Below are positions 1 through 6,333 of a stretch of DNA of 9,783 bases, piece by piece. The stretch lies in assembly GCA_902773455.1 (NCBI GenBank), contig CACYEW010000271.1, forward strand, positions 1 through 9,783. The letters run 5' to 3'. Within the stretch, counting starts at the first letter, position 1. Every line of letters starts with the position of its first letter. The position numbers and the translations under genes were made by a program. Source of the stretch: an uncultured Ruminococcus sp. (GTDB taxonomy: Bacteria > Bacillota > Clostridia > Oscillospirales > CAG-272). The notes beneath the pieces were generated by a model. That model saw only the letters and a list, made by a program, of their open reading frames with translations. It was not told the origin of the DNA and ran no database searches.

Positions 1-1182
1 ATGGTGACAAATCTCGGCAGTATGGTATGGCCGGTAATGACTCTGATACTGAGTCAGAAGCTCGGTCTGCAAGCTTCCGAGATATCGTATTTCTTCATCG
101 TATCGAGCATCATCACGCTGCCGGCGAGCCTTATCGGCGGAAAACTCGCGGACAAATTGAATAAAAAACGTATGATCGTCGTCTGCGACTGCGTGAGCAT
201 AGTCTGCTATCTCGTAAGCGCGTTCATCCCTCTCGGCGTTGTTACCGTCGGCATTTTCGTTTTCGCCGGTATTTTTCAGAGTGTGGAGTACCCGGCTTAC
301 GACGCGCTTTTCGCCGATCTTTCGACAACAAAAGACAGAGAACGCGCCTATTCGCTCGATTATCTCGGCGGAAATCTCGGCCTCGTTCTCTCCCCCACCA
401 TAGCGGGACTTTTGTTCAACGACCATCTGTGGCTCTGCTTTCTCATAAGCGCGATATCGATCGCGACATCCACGGTGCTCATAGCGATACTGATCAAGGA
501 TATAACGCCCGTCGAGGACGACGGCGAAGAGGCCGAATATCAGGAAAAGCAGGACGGAGTCGGCATATTCACGATACTGAAAAAGAATCCTCTCGTCGTG
601 TTTTTCGTCCTCTGCGGCGCGTTTTATTACGCCGCGTACGGTCAGTACAGCTTCATAATGCCGCTCGATATGGCGGCGGTGCACGGCGAGTCGGGCGCGA
701 TGATTTTCGGCACGATATCGAGCCTCAACTGCATTACCGTCGTTATCTTCACGCCGATAATAACGAAGCTGTTTTCAAAGATGCGCGATACCGGCAAAAT
801 GCTCGCCGGACGTATTCTCGTGTTTGCCGGTTATCTGATATTCCTTTTGCTGCTCGGCTTCATACCGGGTTATTACGCCGCCATGCTCGTTTTCACATGG
901 GGCGAAATATTCTCGACCGTCTCGGAAGGACCTTATCTGTCGACGCGCATACCGGCAAGTCACAGGGGCCGCATAAACGGTTTTATGACCGTGGTCGCGA
1001 CCGTGATAACCGGTTCCGTGGATTTCTCGACGGGTCAGCTGTACGACCGCGCCGGTACGACGTGGACGTGGGTGCTGATACTCGGCGTAACGCTGCTTTC
1101 GTTCGTTTCGGCGATCATCCTGAAAGCGCGCGACAAAAAAGCTTACCCTAAACTGTATAAAAAAACGATCGCCGATAAATAA
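1..1182 (+). CDS. MFS transporter, probably 5'-partial
   Basis: This is a major facilitator superfamily secondary transporter in the cytoplasmic membrane; its substrate cannot be read from the sequence. About twelve hydrophobic segments are visible. The MFS motif A lies between the second and third (residues 46-57, G-G-K-L-A-D-K-L-N-K-K-R). A charged cytoplasmic loop at about 166-196 separates the two halves, and an R-G-R-I-N-G-F motif (322-328) sits before the last helices, as is common in drug- or metabolite-exporting members. The ATG is the first base of the window and the protein opens inside the first membrane helix (M-V-T-N-L-G-S). Family members usually have 10-20 residues before this point, so the true start probably lies upstream. 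The stop is at 1180-1182, and the next gene begins 12 nt later, which suggests co-transcription. The family call is firm; the start is doubtful. Confidence 0.9.
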   Translation: MVTNLGSMVWPVMTLILSQKLGLQASEISYFFIVSSIITLPASLIGGKLADKLNKKRMIVVCDCVSIVCYLVSAFIPLGVVTVGIFVFAGIFQSVEYPAYDALFADLSTTKDRERAYSLDYLGGNLGLVLSPTIAGLLFNDHLWLCFLISAISIATSTVLIAILIKDITPVEDDGEEAEYQEKQDGVGIFTILKKNPLVVFFVLCGAFYYAAYGQYSFIMPLDMAAVHGESGAMIFGTISSLNCITVVIFTPIITKLFSKMRDTGKMLAGRILVFAGYLIFLLLLGFIPGYYAAMLVFTWGEIFSTVSEGPYLSTRIPASHRGRINGFMTVVATVITGSVDFSTGQLYDRAGTTWTWVLILGVTLLSFVSAIILKARDKKAYPKLYKKTIADK

Positions 1183-1184
1183 AC

Positions 1185-1190
1185 GGAGGT
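1185..1190 (+). promoter_or_regulatory. Shine-Dalgarno site of the aldolase gene
   Basis: GGAGGT begins three bases after the MFS stop codon and lies 4 nt before the ATG at 1195. It fixes this start and shows that the aldolase is translated on its own although it shares a transcript with the MFS gene. Confidence 0.8.
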
Positions 1191-1194
1191 ATAT

Positions 1195-2223
1195 ATGATA
1201 TCTTTTGAAAGCGATTACATAACGGGCGCTCATCCCGAGGTGCTGAAAAAACTGATCGAGACCAATTTCGAACCGCAGCCCGGTTACGGAGCGGACAGGT
1301 TCTGCGAAAGCGCGAAGGCAAAAATAAAAAAAGCGATCGGCATCGAAGACGCCGACGTGGAATTCATAGCCGGCGGCACGCAGACGAACGCCGTTGTTAT
1401 TTCGACGGCGCTCGCCGATCACGAGGGCGTTATCGCGGCGTCTACCGGTCACATCAACGCTCACGAAGCGGGAGCCATAGAATATACCGGTCACAAGGTG
1501 ATCGCTCTGCCGCAGAAAAACGGCAAGCTGGAGGCAAAGACCGTATCGGATTATCTGTCCGACTATTACGCGGACGAAAGCTGTGATCATATGGTGTTTC
1601 CCGGTATGGTATATATCTCTCACCCGACCGAATACGGTACTCTTTACACGAAAAAGGAGCTGACGGAGCTTTCAGGCGTCTGTCACAGTTACGGCATACC
1701 GCTGTATCTTGACGGAGCGCGTCTTTCTTACGCTCTTATGAGCAACAATACGGACGTTACGCTTCACGATATAGCGGAGCTTTGCGACGTGTTCTATATA
1801 GGCGGCACGAAATGCGGAGCGCTCTGCGGCGAAGCGGTCGTATTCACAAAGCATAACAAACCGAAGCATTTTCTGACCTCGGTAAAAAAACGCGGCGCGC
1901 TGCTCGCAAAAGGCAGACTTCCCGGCGTTCAGTTCGACGCGCTGTTCACGGACGATCTGTATTTCCGCATCGGAAAACACGCGATCGGCCTTGCCGAAAA
2001 ACTCAAAAAGATCTTTTCCGATCACGGCATAAAGCTTTTTATCGAATCCGACACAAATCAGCAGTTCCCCGTTCTTGAAAACGGCATGATGAAAAAACTG
2101 CGTGAAAAGATCGATTTCTGCTTCTGGGAAAAATACGACGAAGATCACACCGTTGTAAGGTTCGCCACCTGCTGGTCGACGACCGAAGCGGATCTTCAGG
2201 CGTTGGAAGAAGCTTTACGTTAA
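1195..2223 (+). CDS. Low-specificity L-threonine aldolase family protein (PLP-dependent)
   Basis: This is probably a cytoplasmic PLP enzyme of the aromatic amino acid beta-eliminating lyase/threonine aldolase family (fold type I), which cleaves L-threonine or allo-threonine to glycine and acetaldehyde. At 342 residues it has the usual family length. The G-G-T segment (60-62) fits the cofactor phosphate loop. The H-I-N-A-H-E-A-G-A-I-E stretch (86-96) supplies the His that stacks on the PLP ring (H90 likely). L-Y-L-D-G-A-R (170-176) holds the Asp that contacts the pyridine nitrogen (D173), with R176 after it. G-G-T-K (203-206) carries the Schiff-base lysine, K206. All expected active-site positions appear intact. 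It follows the MFS gene by 12 nt, so amino-acid transport or efflux is a plausible role for that neighbour, but this is inference. Substrate preference (L-threonine, allo-threonine or another beta-hydroxy amino acid) cannot be read from the sequence. Confidence 0.92.
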   Translation: MISFESDYITGAHPEVLKKLIETNFEPQPGYGADRFCESAKAKIKKAIGIEDADVEFIAGGTQTNAVVISTALADHEGVIAASTGHINAHEAGAIEYTGHKVIALPQKNGKLEAKTVSDYLSDYYADESCDHMVFPGMVYISHPTEYGTLYTKKELTELSGVCHSYGIPLYLDGARLSYALMSNNTDVTLHDIAELCDVFYIGGTKCGALCGEAVVFTKHNKPKHFLTSVKKRGALLAKGRLPGVQFDALFTDDLYFRIGKHAIGLAEKLKKIFSDHGIKLFIESDTNQQFPVLENGMMKKLREKIDFCFWEKYDEDHTVVRFATCWSTTEADLQALEEALR

Positions 2224-2234
2224 CGGTCCGGCGT

Positions 2235-2277
2235 AAACAAGCGCTCCGTTCGGTTCCGAACGGAGCGCTTGTTTTTT
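2235..2277 (+). terminator. Strong rho-independent terminator between convergent genes
   Basis: The arms 2235-2253 and 2256-2274 form a perfect 19-bp inverted repeat with a GC-rich core and two unpaired central bases. On the plus strand it runs into six T's (2272-2277, the first three within the stem). It ends the MFS-aldolase unit. The T tract reaches into the stop codon of the opposing glycosyltransferase gene (2276-2278). Read on the minus strand, the same hairpin is followed by only GTTTAC, so it may also stop the opposing transcript, but less efficiently. Confidence 0.92.
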
Positions 2278-3622
2278 ATTCTTTATTTCCGTCTTTACCG
2301 CTGCCGGTATCGTTGACGTGATCGAATTTGGTCTGATCGCTGTGAGGTATCGGCTTCCAGCCGAGATTGCGGAGGAAGAACGCCTGAACGTCCATTATGC
2401 ACTGTATGCCGAGGAATATCGGCCACGTGAGAGTTATAAGTATCTTATGCCATAAGCTGACGTTCTTGATCCTCTTTCTTTCGGCTATGAATATCACTAT
2501 CGCGCCGACCGCGGATATTATGTATGAAGCGAGCAGATAGCGCAGCCAGACGAAGAGCATGCCGTTTGAACGGAGGAAATCCGTCGATTCGATGAATATC
2601 TGATACAGGCTCGTCGATTTGTCTATCAAAGGCGCGGTTATCAGAAGTATTATCTGCAGTATCTGAAGAATAACGTATATCAGCGGCGTGGGGAGTATGT
2701 ACGCCGTTATATCGTAAACCGAAACTCTGTGCTTCGTATCTTTTGCGAAAAGCTTTTTGATCAGGTCTTTGAATCTCGAATAGAATACGAGCAGGTGACC
2801 TCTTGCCCAGCGGACCCTCTGACGCCACATTATGTGCAGAGACGTGGGCTGTTCGTCGTAGAATACGGCGGCGTCGCAGTAGCGTATGCTGTGATCGCGT
2901 ATGAGCTGGTCTGCGGTGAATTCCCAGTCTTCGGCAAGCGAAACGTATTCCCAGCCGTTTTTGACTATGTTCGAATTTATGAGATATCCGGTACCCTGCA
3001 CTCTCGTCGAGCAGCCGGTCACCGTTCTGCCGCGGCTTTCAAATCTGCAGCCGACGGTGAAATACATACCGTAAAGACCGGATATGATGTTCGCTCCGAA
3101 GTTTTTTGAATTTCTGTAAGAGGTGATGACGCATTCTCTGCCGTAATACTCGAAAGCGTCGTTCATCTTCGAAAAATAATCCTTATCGAGTATATTGTCG
3201 GCGTTGAAGAGGAAAAATCCGTCGAAATTCTGCGTGCCGAAATCTTCTTCGATGCGTGAGAACAGATATCTGAACGCATAGCCCATCGTATTTTCCTCGG
3301 GATTGTTGTATTCGTAAACGTGAACTCCGTATTTTCTCGCCGCTTCGGCGGTATTGTCGGAGCAGTTGTGAGCGATAACGAATATCTCGAGTTTATCCTG
3401 CGGATAGTTGTTTTTCTGAATGCTCTCTATAAGTCCGGTGACGACCGATTCCTCGTTTCTTGCCGGGATTATCAGTCCGAATCTGTTTTTTTTCTCCGTT
3501 TCGGGATACGTTTTTTTACTGAAAAGTCCTATGATCGCATACACTATAAAGTGCAGCAGTATGGCGCCGAGCACGGTCGTGATTATACTGAAAACCAACC
3601 GAACAACGTCTGCATAATTCAT
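2276..3622 (-). CDS. Membrane-anchored family 2 glycosyltransferase (GT2)
   Basis: This is an inverting, GT-A fold glycosyltransferase related to the processive CESA/PgaC/hyaluronan-synthase-like group, placed in the membrane with its catalytic domain in the cytoplasm. An N-terminal helix (about 7-33) precedes the catalytic domain. That domain has I-I-P-A-R-N-E (51-57) for nucleotide binding, F-N-A-D-N (139-143) at the DxD position, T-G-Y-L-I-N (211-216), the E-D-W pair (231-233) holding the likely catalytic base D232, and a Q-x-x-R-W box (Q268, R271, W272). Two to four C-terminal helices follow (about 304-332, 355-380, 392-412). The first Asp of DxD is replaced by Asn (N140). Its ATG lies 19 nt after the stop of the upstream glycosyltransferase, with AAAGGT as SD, so the two form an operon. 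Donor sugar and acceptor are unknown; a glycolipid or surface-glycan role is inferred from the neighbours. Confidence 0.9.
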   Translation of the reverse strand: MNYADVVRLVFSIITTVLGAILLHFIVYAIIGLFSKKTYPETEKKNRFGLIIPARNEESVVTGLIESIQKNNYPQDKLEIFVIAHNCSDNTAEAARKYGVHVYEYNNPEENTMGYAFRYLFSRIEEDFGTQNFDGFFLFNADNILDKDYFSKMNDAFEYYGRECVITSYRNSKNFGANIISGLYGMYFTVGCRFESRGRTVTGCSTRVQGTGYLINSNIVKNGWEYVSLAEDWEFTADQLIRDHSIRYCDAAVFYDEQPTSLHIMWRQRVRWARGHLLVFYSRFKDLIKKLFAKDTKHRVSVYDITAYILPTPLIYVILQILQIILLITAPLIDKSTSLYQIFIESTDFLRSNGMLFVWLRYLLASYIISAVGAIVIFIAERKRIKNVSLWHKILITLTWPIFLGIQCIMDVQAFFLRNLGWKPIPHSDQTKFDHVNDTGSGKDGNKE

Positions 3623-3641
3623 TTCTTTTTACCTTTATAAT

Positions 3642-4799
3642 TTAATTCCGGAGTTCCGGATATGTTTCCGTTATTTTTTCCCACAAAACGTCCGCCGCTT
3701 TTTCCGAACCGAAATTCTCGTGGTATTTTCTCGCCGCCTCGCGGTACGGTTCGAGAAGCGCCGGATCCTTCGCGAATTTTACGATCATCTCAACGGTTTT
3801 TTCGGGATCGAGCTGTTTCATCGCAGAGCCGACCGTATTTATATAATGATCCGCAATATTCCATTCGATGACCGTCGAACAGTTCGTGACTATCGCGGGA
3901 TTGCCGAAGAACGTCGCCTCGGCTATAATATTTCCGCTTTTGCCGCAGAAAAGGTCTGACGCCGCTTCGAGTTCGAGTATCTTTTCCGTAAACATATACG
4001 GCGCGAAAGTGATCTCCTCCGTCGGCTGCAGCGTTTTGAAATAATTGAAGAGCTTTTCGTTCTTGCCGCATACCGGTATGACCGTGACGGGTACGTGCAG
4101 TTTTACGATCTTTTTGCATATCGCCGCCATTTTGCCGATACCGTAACCGCCTTCCGCCAGAACGACCGTGAATTTGTCTTCCGGCAGCCCGAGACCTCTG
4201 CGAAGGGCTTTTTTATCGCGGTTGATTCCGAACGCCTCGTTTCTTATTAAGAACGGGACGTATTTCAGATTGTTGACGTTGAGCTTTTTATCGCGCAGAC
4301 CTTTCTGATAGCCGTAAGGCATGCTTATCATGCTGAGGTCGCAGTGATATTTGAAAAGTTGATTGAGCGTCGCGTCGGGGCAGTACATTACCGTAAGCGG
4401 CTTTTTCTCAAGTCTTTCGGCGTAGTAGTTTGAAACCCAGTGCGTACTGAACACGACGTCCGGCTGAAGCTCGCGCATATGTTTCACGCCTTCTTTGAAA
4501 GCGACCGGAGAAAACAGGCGCATACTTATAAAGCTGGACAGATGAGAACCGATCACGTCGGATCCGCCGGAGAGCAGCCAGCCTATCGCGGGGTTGCGGT
4601 TGTATATCCTTACCTGCTTCGATATCATCTGCTCGTATTTTGTCAAATGAGGATTGCCGGTCTCGGTAAAGAATTTCGAAGAGACGACCTCAACTTTGTC
4701 GCCGTACTTTTTTCTGAAAGTCTGATCTATGGATTTCATCGGCATGATATGCCCGAATCCCGCTTCAACATACGGAAAGAGTACCCTTATTTTTTTCAA
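3642..4799 (-). CDS. GT28/MGDG-synthase-like glycosyltransferase (diacylglycerol glycosyltransferase type)
   Basis: This is a GT-B fold protein of the MurG/UgtP/monogalactosyldiacylglycerol synthase group, which moves a sugar from a UDP-sugar to a lipid at the inner face of the membrane. The 385 residues match the family. The N-terminal domain has the glycine loop G-F-G-H (14-17) and an F-S-T-H-W segment (117-121). The C-terminal donor domain has A-E-G-G-Y-G (215-220), C-G-K-N (244-247), and the donor-binding stretch S-D-L-F-C-G-K-S-G-N with the conserved A-E-A (281-295). No true membrane helix is seen, as expected for a peripheral enzyme. The start is TTG at 4797-4799, chosen because a GAGGG SD lies 6 nt upstream and the next codons give the expected K-K-I-R-V-L-F-P-Y opening strand. 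It is the first gene of a two-gene unit with the GT2 enzyme, opposite the divergent acyltransferase. Diacylglycerol as acceptor is a family-based inference. Confidence 0.87.
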   Translation of the reverse strand: MKKIRVLFPYVEAGFGHIMPMKSIDQTFRKKYGDKVEVVSSKFFTETGNPHLTKYEQMISKQVRIYNRNPAIGWLLSGGSDVIGSHLSSFISMRLFSPVAFKEGVKHMRELQPDVVFSTHWVSNYYAERLEKKPLTVMYCPDATLNQLFKYHCDLSMISMPYGYQKGLRDKKLNVNNLKYVPFLIRNEAFGINRDKKALRRGLGLPEDKFTVVLAEGGYGIGKMAAICKKIVKLHVPVTVIPVCGKNEKLFNYFKTLQPTEEITFAPYMFTEKILELEAASDLFCGKSGNIIAEATFFGNPAIVTNCSTVIEWNIADHYINTVGSAMKQLDPEKTVEMIVKFAKDPALLEPYREAARKYHENFGSEKAADVLWEKITETYPELRN

Positions 4800-4805
4800 A
4801 CGTTT

Positions 4806-4810
4806 CCCTC
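4806..4810 (-). promoter_or_regulatory. Shine-Dalgarno supporting a TTG start
   Basis: GAGGG on the minus strand ends 6 nt before the TTG at 4799-4797. No in-frame ATG or GTG with comparable support is close by, so this site decides the start of the GT28-like gene. Confidence 0.75.
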
Positions 4811-4812
4811 GC

Positions 4813-4880
4813 TTTCAACATTTCTGCCGCATAAAACCTATACCGCGCACAAAAAGCGGTAAGCGGTTTTTACGTTGAAA
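4813..4880 (-). promoter_or_regulatory. Possible folded 5' leader of the glycosyltransferase operon
   Basis: The predicted leader of about 115 nt contains a 7-bp inverted repeat, TTTCAAC/GTTGAAA (4874-4880 with 4813-4819). Its downstream arm lies 2 nt before the SD at 4806-4810. A short inner ACCGC/GCGGT pairing sits between the arms. It does not match a riboswitch class that I recognise, and the loop is long, so this may be chance. Confidence 0.25.
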
Positions 4881-4920
4881 ATCTGAAAAACTGCTTATTT
4901 CGAATCATTTCGCTTTGTTT

Positions 4921-4949
4921 ATTGTACCACATAAAAATCTTTTTGTCAA
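4921..4949 (-). promoter_or_regulatory. Sigma-70/sigma-A promoter of the glycosyltransferase operon
   Basis: On the minus strand the -35 box is TTGACA (4949-4944), a perfect consensus. It is followed by a 17-nt spacer and the -10 box TACAAT (4926-4921), preceded by TGG as an extended -10 element. Transcription would start near 4914, giving a leader of about 115 nt to the TTG at 4799. Confidence 0.85.
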
Positions 4950-5049
4950 TCGGTTTTTGTTTTTCTGTAAAAATCTTTTCGTTTTTTTACAAAATCCTTT
5001 TTCAAAGGCTGTATTTTATTTTTTCAAATTTATTTTTTGTTTTTCGGAC

Positions 5050-5078
5050 TTGAAAATTCACAGAAGGCGTGATATAAT
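5050..5078 (+). promoter_or_regulatory. Sigma-70/sigma-A promoter of the acyltransferase operon
   Basis: TTGAAA (5050-5055), a 17-nt spacer, then TATAAT (5073-5078), preceded by an extended -10 TGA (5070-5072). The start site would fall near 5085, leaving a leader of only about 20 nt before the ATG at 5107. Confidence 0.87.
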
Positions 5079-5092
5079 TTACAGTATATCAC
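5069..5092. promoter_or_regulatory. Inverted repeat over the -10 box and start site, candidate operator
   Basis: A perfect palindrome, GTGATATA-N8-TATATCAC, has arms at 5069-5076 and 5085-5092. The left arm covers the extended -10 and most of the -10 box; the right arm begins at the expected transcription start. A dimeric repressor bound here would block RNA polymerase. The left arm could be palindromic by chance because it is itself promoter sequence. No regulator gene lies in the window. Confidence 0.4.
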
Positions 5093-5106
5093 TAAAATAA
5101 TACAAA

Positions 5107-6333
5107 ATGGTTTTGCATAAACGTATGAGTAAGAAATCCTGGATCAAACCGCATCACAAAACGGTCCGGAATATCGCGAACGTACTGTTCGGACCGATCG
5201 TTAAACTCAAATATAACGTCAGACCGGAAAAATTCGACGTATCCGGCAAAAAAGCGTATCTTATACTTTATAATCATCAGACGCCGTTCGATCAGTTTTT
5301 CGTCGGTATATCTTTCGATCTGCCGATCTACTACGTCGCGACCGAGGATATTTTTTCGAACGGTCTCGTCTCGGATCTGATACGCGGACTCGTCGCTCCG
5401 ATACCGATAGCGAAGGGGACGAACGACGCCGGTTCGATACTCAAATGCATCCGCGTAGCGAGAGAAGGCGGCACGCTTGCGATCGCGCCCGAGGGCAACA
5501 GAACGTACAGCGGAAGGACCGAGCATATCTCGGAGTCGGTCATACCTCTTGCAAGAAAGCTCGGTCTGCCCGTCCTGCTTTACCGCATCGAAGGCGGCTA
5601 CGGCAAGAATCCGAGATGGAGCGACAAAGTGCGCGGCGGCAAAATGAGAGCGTACGTTCACAGCGTCATCACACCGGAAGAATACCGTGAAATGACCGAC
5701 GAAGAGTTCTTTTCGGCGGTGAAGGAAGGACTTTACGTGGACGAGAACCGCGACACCGGCGTTTACAGATCGAACAGACGCGCGGAATATCTCGAGCGTG
5801 CGATCTATTACTGCCCGTTCTGCGGTCTTTCGGAATTCGAGAGCAAAAGAAACAAAGCCGTATGCAAAAAATGCGGCAGAGCCGTCGAATACGGCGCCGA
5901 CAAGAAGCTCAGGGGAGTCGGCTTTGATTTCCCTTACGGATATTTCGGCGAATGGTACGACGCTCAGAACGAATTCGTACGTTCGCTCAATACGGACGGT
6001 TATCTCGCTTCACCGCTTTACCGCGATAAAGCGGACGTTTACGAGGTAGAGCTTTTCAAGCGGAAAAAGCCGTTATACAGGTCAGCCGGTATCGCGCTGT
6101 ACGCGGACCGCATTACCGTGAATGAAGGCGGAGACGATCCGGTCGCGATCCCGTTCGACTCCGTTTCCGCGGTGACCGTGCTCGGCAGAAACAAACTGAA
6201 CGTATATACCGAAAAGACCGTGTATCAGATCAGGGGCGGCAAACGCTTCAACGCGGTCAAATACATAAATTTTTATTATCTTCACAATAACAGGAAGAAG
6301 GACGGCAACGATGGAGAATTTCTGGGACTTTAA
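5107..6333 (+). CDS. PlsC-type lysophospholipid acyltransferase with C-terminal zinc ribbon and PH/GRAM-like tail
   Basis: The N-terminal half (about 1-195) is a PlsC/LPLAT acyltransferase domain, which in this family acylates 1-acyl-glycerol-3-phosphate to phosphatidate at the inner membrane face. It has the catalytic N-H-Q-T-P-F-D motif (H57, D62) and the P-E-G-N-R substrate motif (128-132, usually P-E-G-T-R). Single-domain PlsC proteins are about 200-250 residues, so the remaining 200 are extra. They comprise a four-cysteine zinc ribbon (C236, C239, C253, C256), an aromatic-rich linker (270-310), and a beta-rich segment (about 325-392) that reads like a PH/GRAM fold and ends in a helix with F-N-A-V-K-Y. 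There is no SD before the ATG at 5107; the next Met (5125) has none either. The ORF overlaps the symporter gene by 23 nt. It stands opposite two glycosyltransferases, which fits lipid synthesis. The acyltransferase call is firm; the tail's role is unknown. Confidence 0.88.
   Translation: MVLHKRMSKKSWIKPHHKTVRNIANVLFGPIVKLKYNVRPEKFDVSGKKAYLILYNHQTPFDQFFVGISFDLPIYYVATEDIFSNGLVSDLIRGLVAPIPIAKGTNDAGSILKCIRVAREGGTLAIAPEGNRTYSGRTEHISESVIPLARKLGLPVLLYRIEGGYGKNPRWSDKVRGGKMRAYVHSVITPEEYREMTDEEFFSAVKEGLYVDENRDTGVYRSNRRAEYLERAIYYCPFCGLSEFESKRNKAVCKKCGRAVEYGADKKLRGVGFDFPYGYFGEWYDAQNEFVRSLNTDGYLASPLYRDKADVYEVELFKRKKPLYRSAGIALYADRITVNEGGDDPVAIPFDSVSAVTVLGRNKLNVYTEKTVYQIRGGKRFNAVKYINFYYLHNNRKKDGNDGEFLGL
6298..6302 (+). 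promoter_or_regulatory. Shine-Dalgarno site of the symporter gene
   Basis: AAGGA lies 8 nt before the ATG at 6311, inside the end of the acyltransferase gene. It supports the overlapping start and suggests translational coupling of the two genes. Confidence 0.65.

Larger units (their letters stand above)
4800..5106. other. Divergent intergenic control region, T-tract rich
   Basis: This 307-nt stretch separates the leftward glycosyltransferase operon from the rightward acyltransferase operon. I see no coding sequence in it. From about 4930 to 5045 the plus strand carries many runs of four to seven T's, such as those at 4940-4944, 4982-4988 and 5019-5024, which may make the DNA intrinsically curved. 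It contains one consensus promoter facing each way, an inverted repeat over the rightward promoter, and the leader of the leftward unit. Confidence 0.8.

Noticed and set aside
429..1151. A 240-codon plus-strand frame inside the MFS gene
   Set aside because: It is a shifted-frame reading of a clear MFS gene; the product is rich in Arg, His and Asp and matches no family I know.
775..1623. A 282-codon minus-strand frame across the MFS and aldolase genes
   Set aside because: It is antisense to two well-supported genes, crosses their boundary and has no SD or domain pattern.
4800..4914. A riboswitch in the glycosyltransferase leader
   Set aside because: The leader is long enough, but I recognise no conserved riboswitch core and no intrinsic terminator within it; it is listed only as a weak folded leader.
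4915..5100. A 61-codon plus-strand frame in the divergent intergenic region, rich in Phe
   Set aside because: It is produced by T-tracts, overlaps both promoters and has no SD.
5092..5661. A minus-strand frame opposite the acyltransferase start
   Set aside because: It would read antisense through the H-x4-D and P-E-G-N-R motifs and into the opposing promoter region; no SD or recognisable motif.
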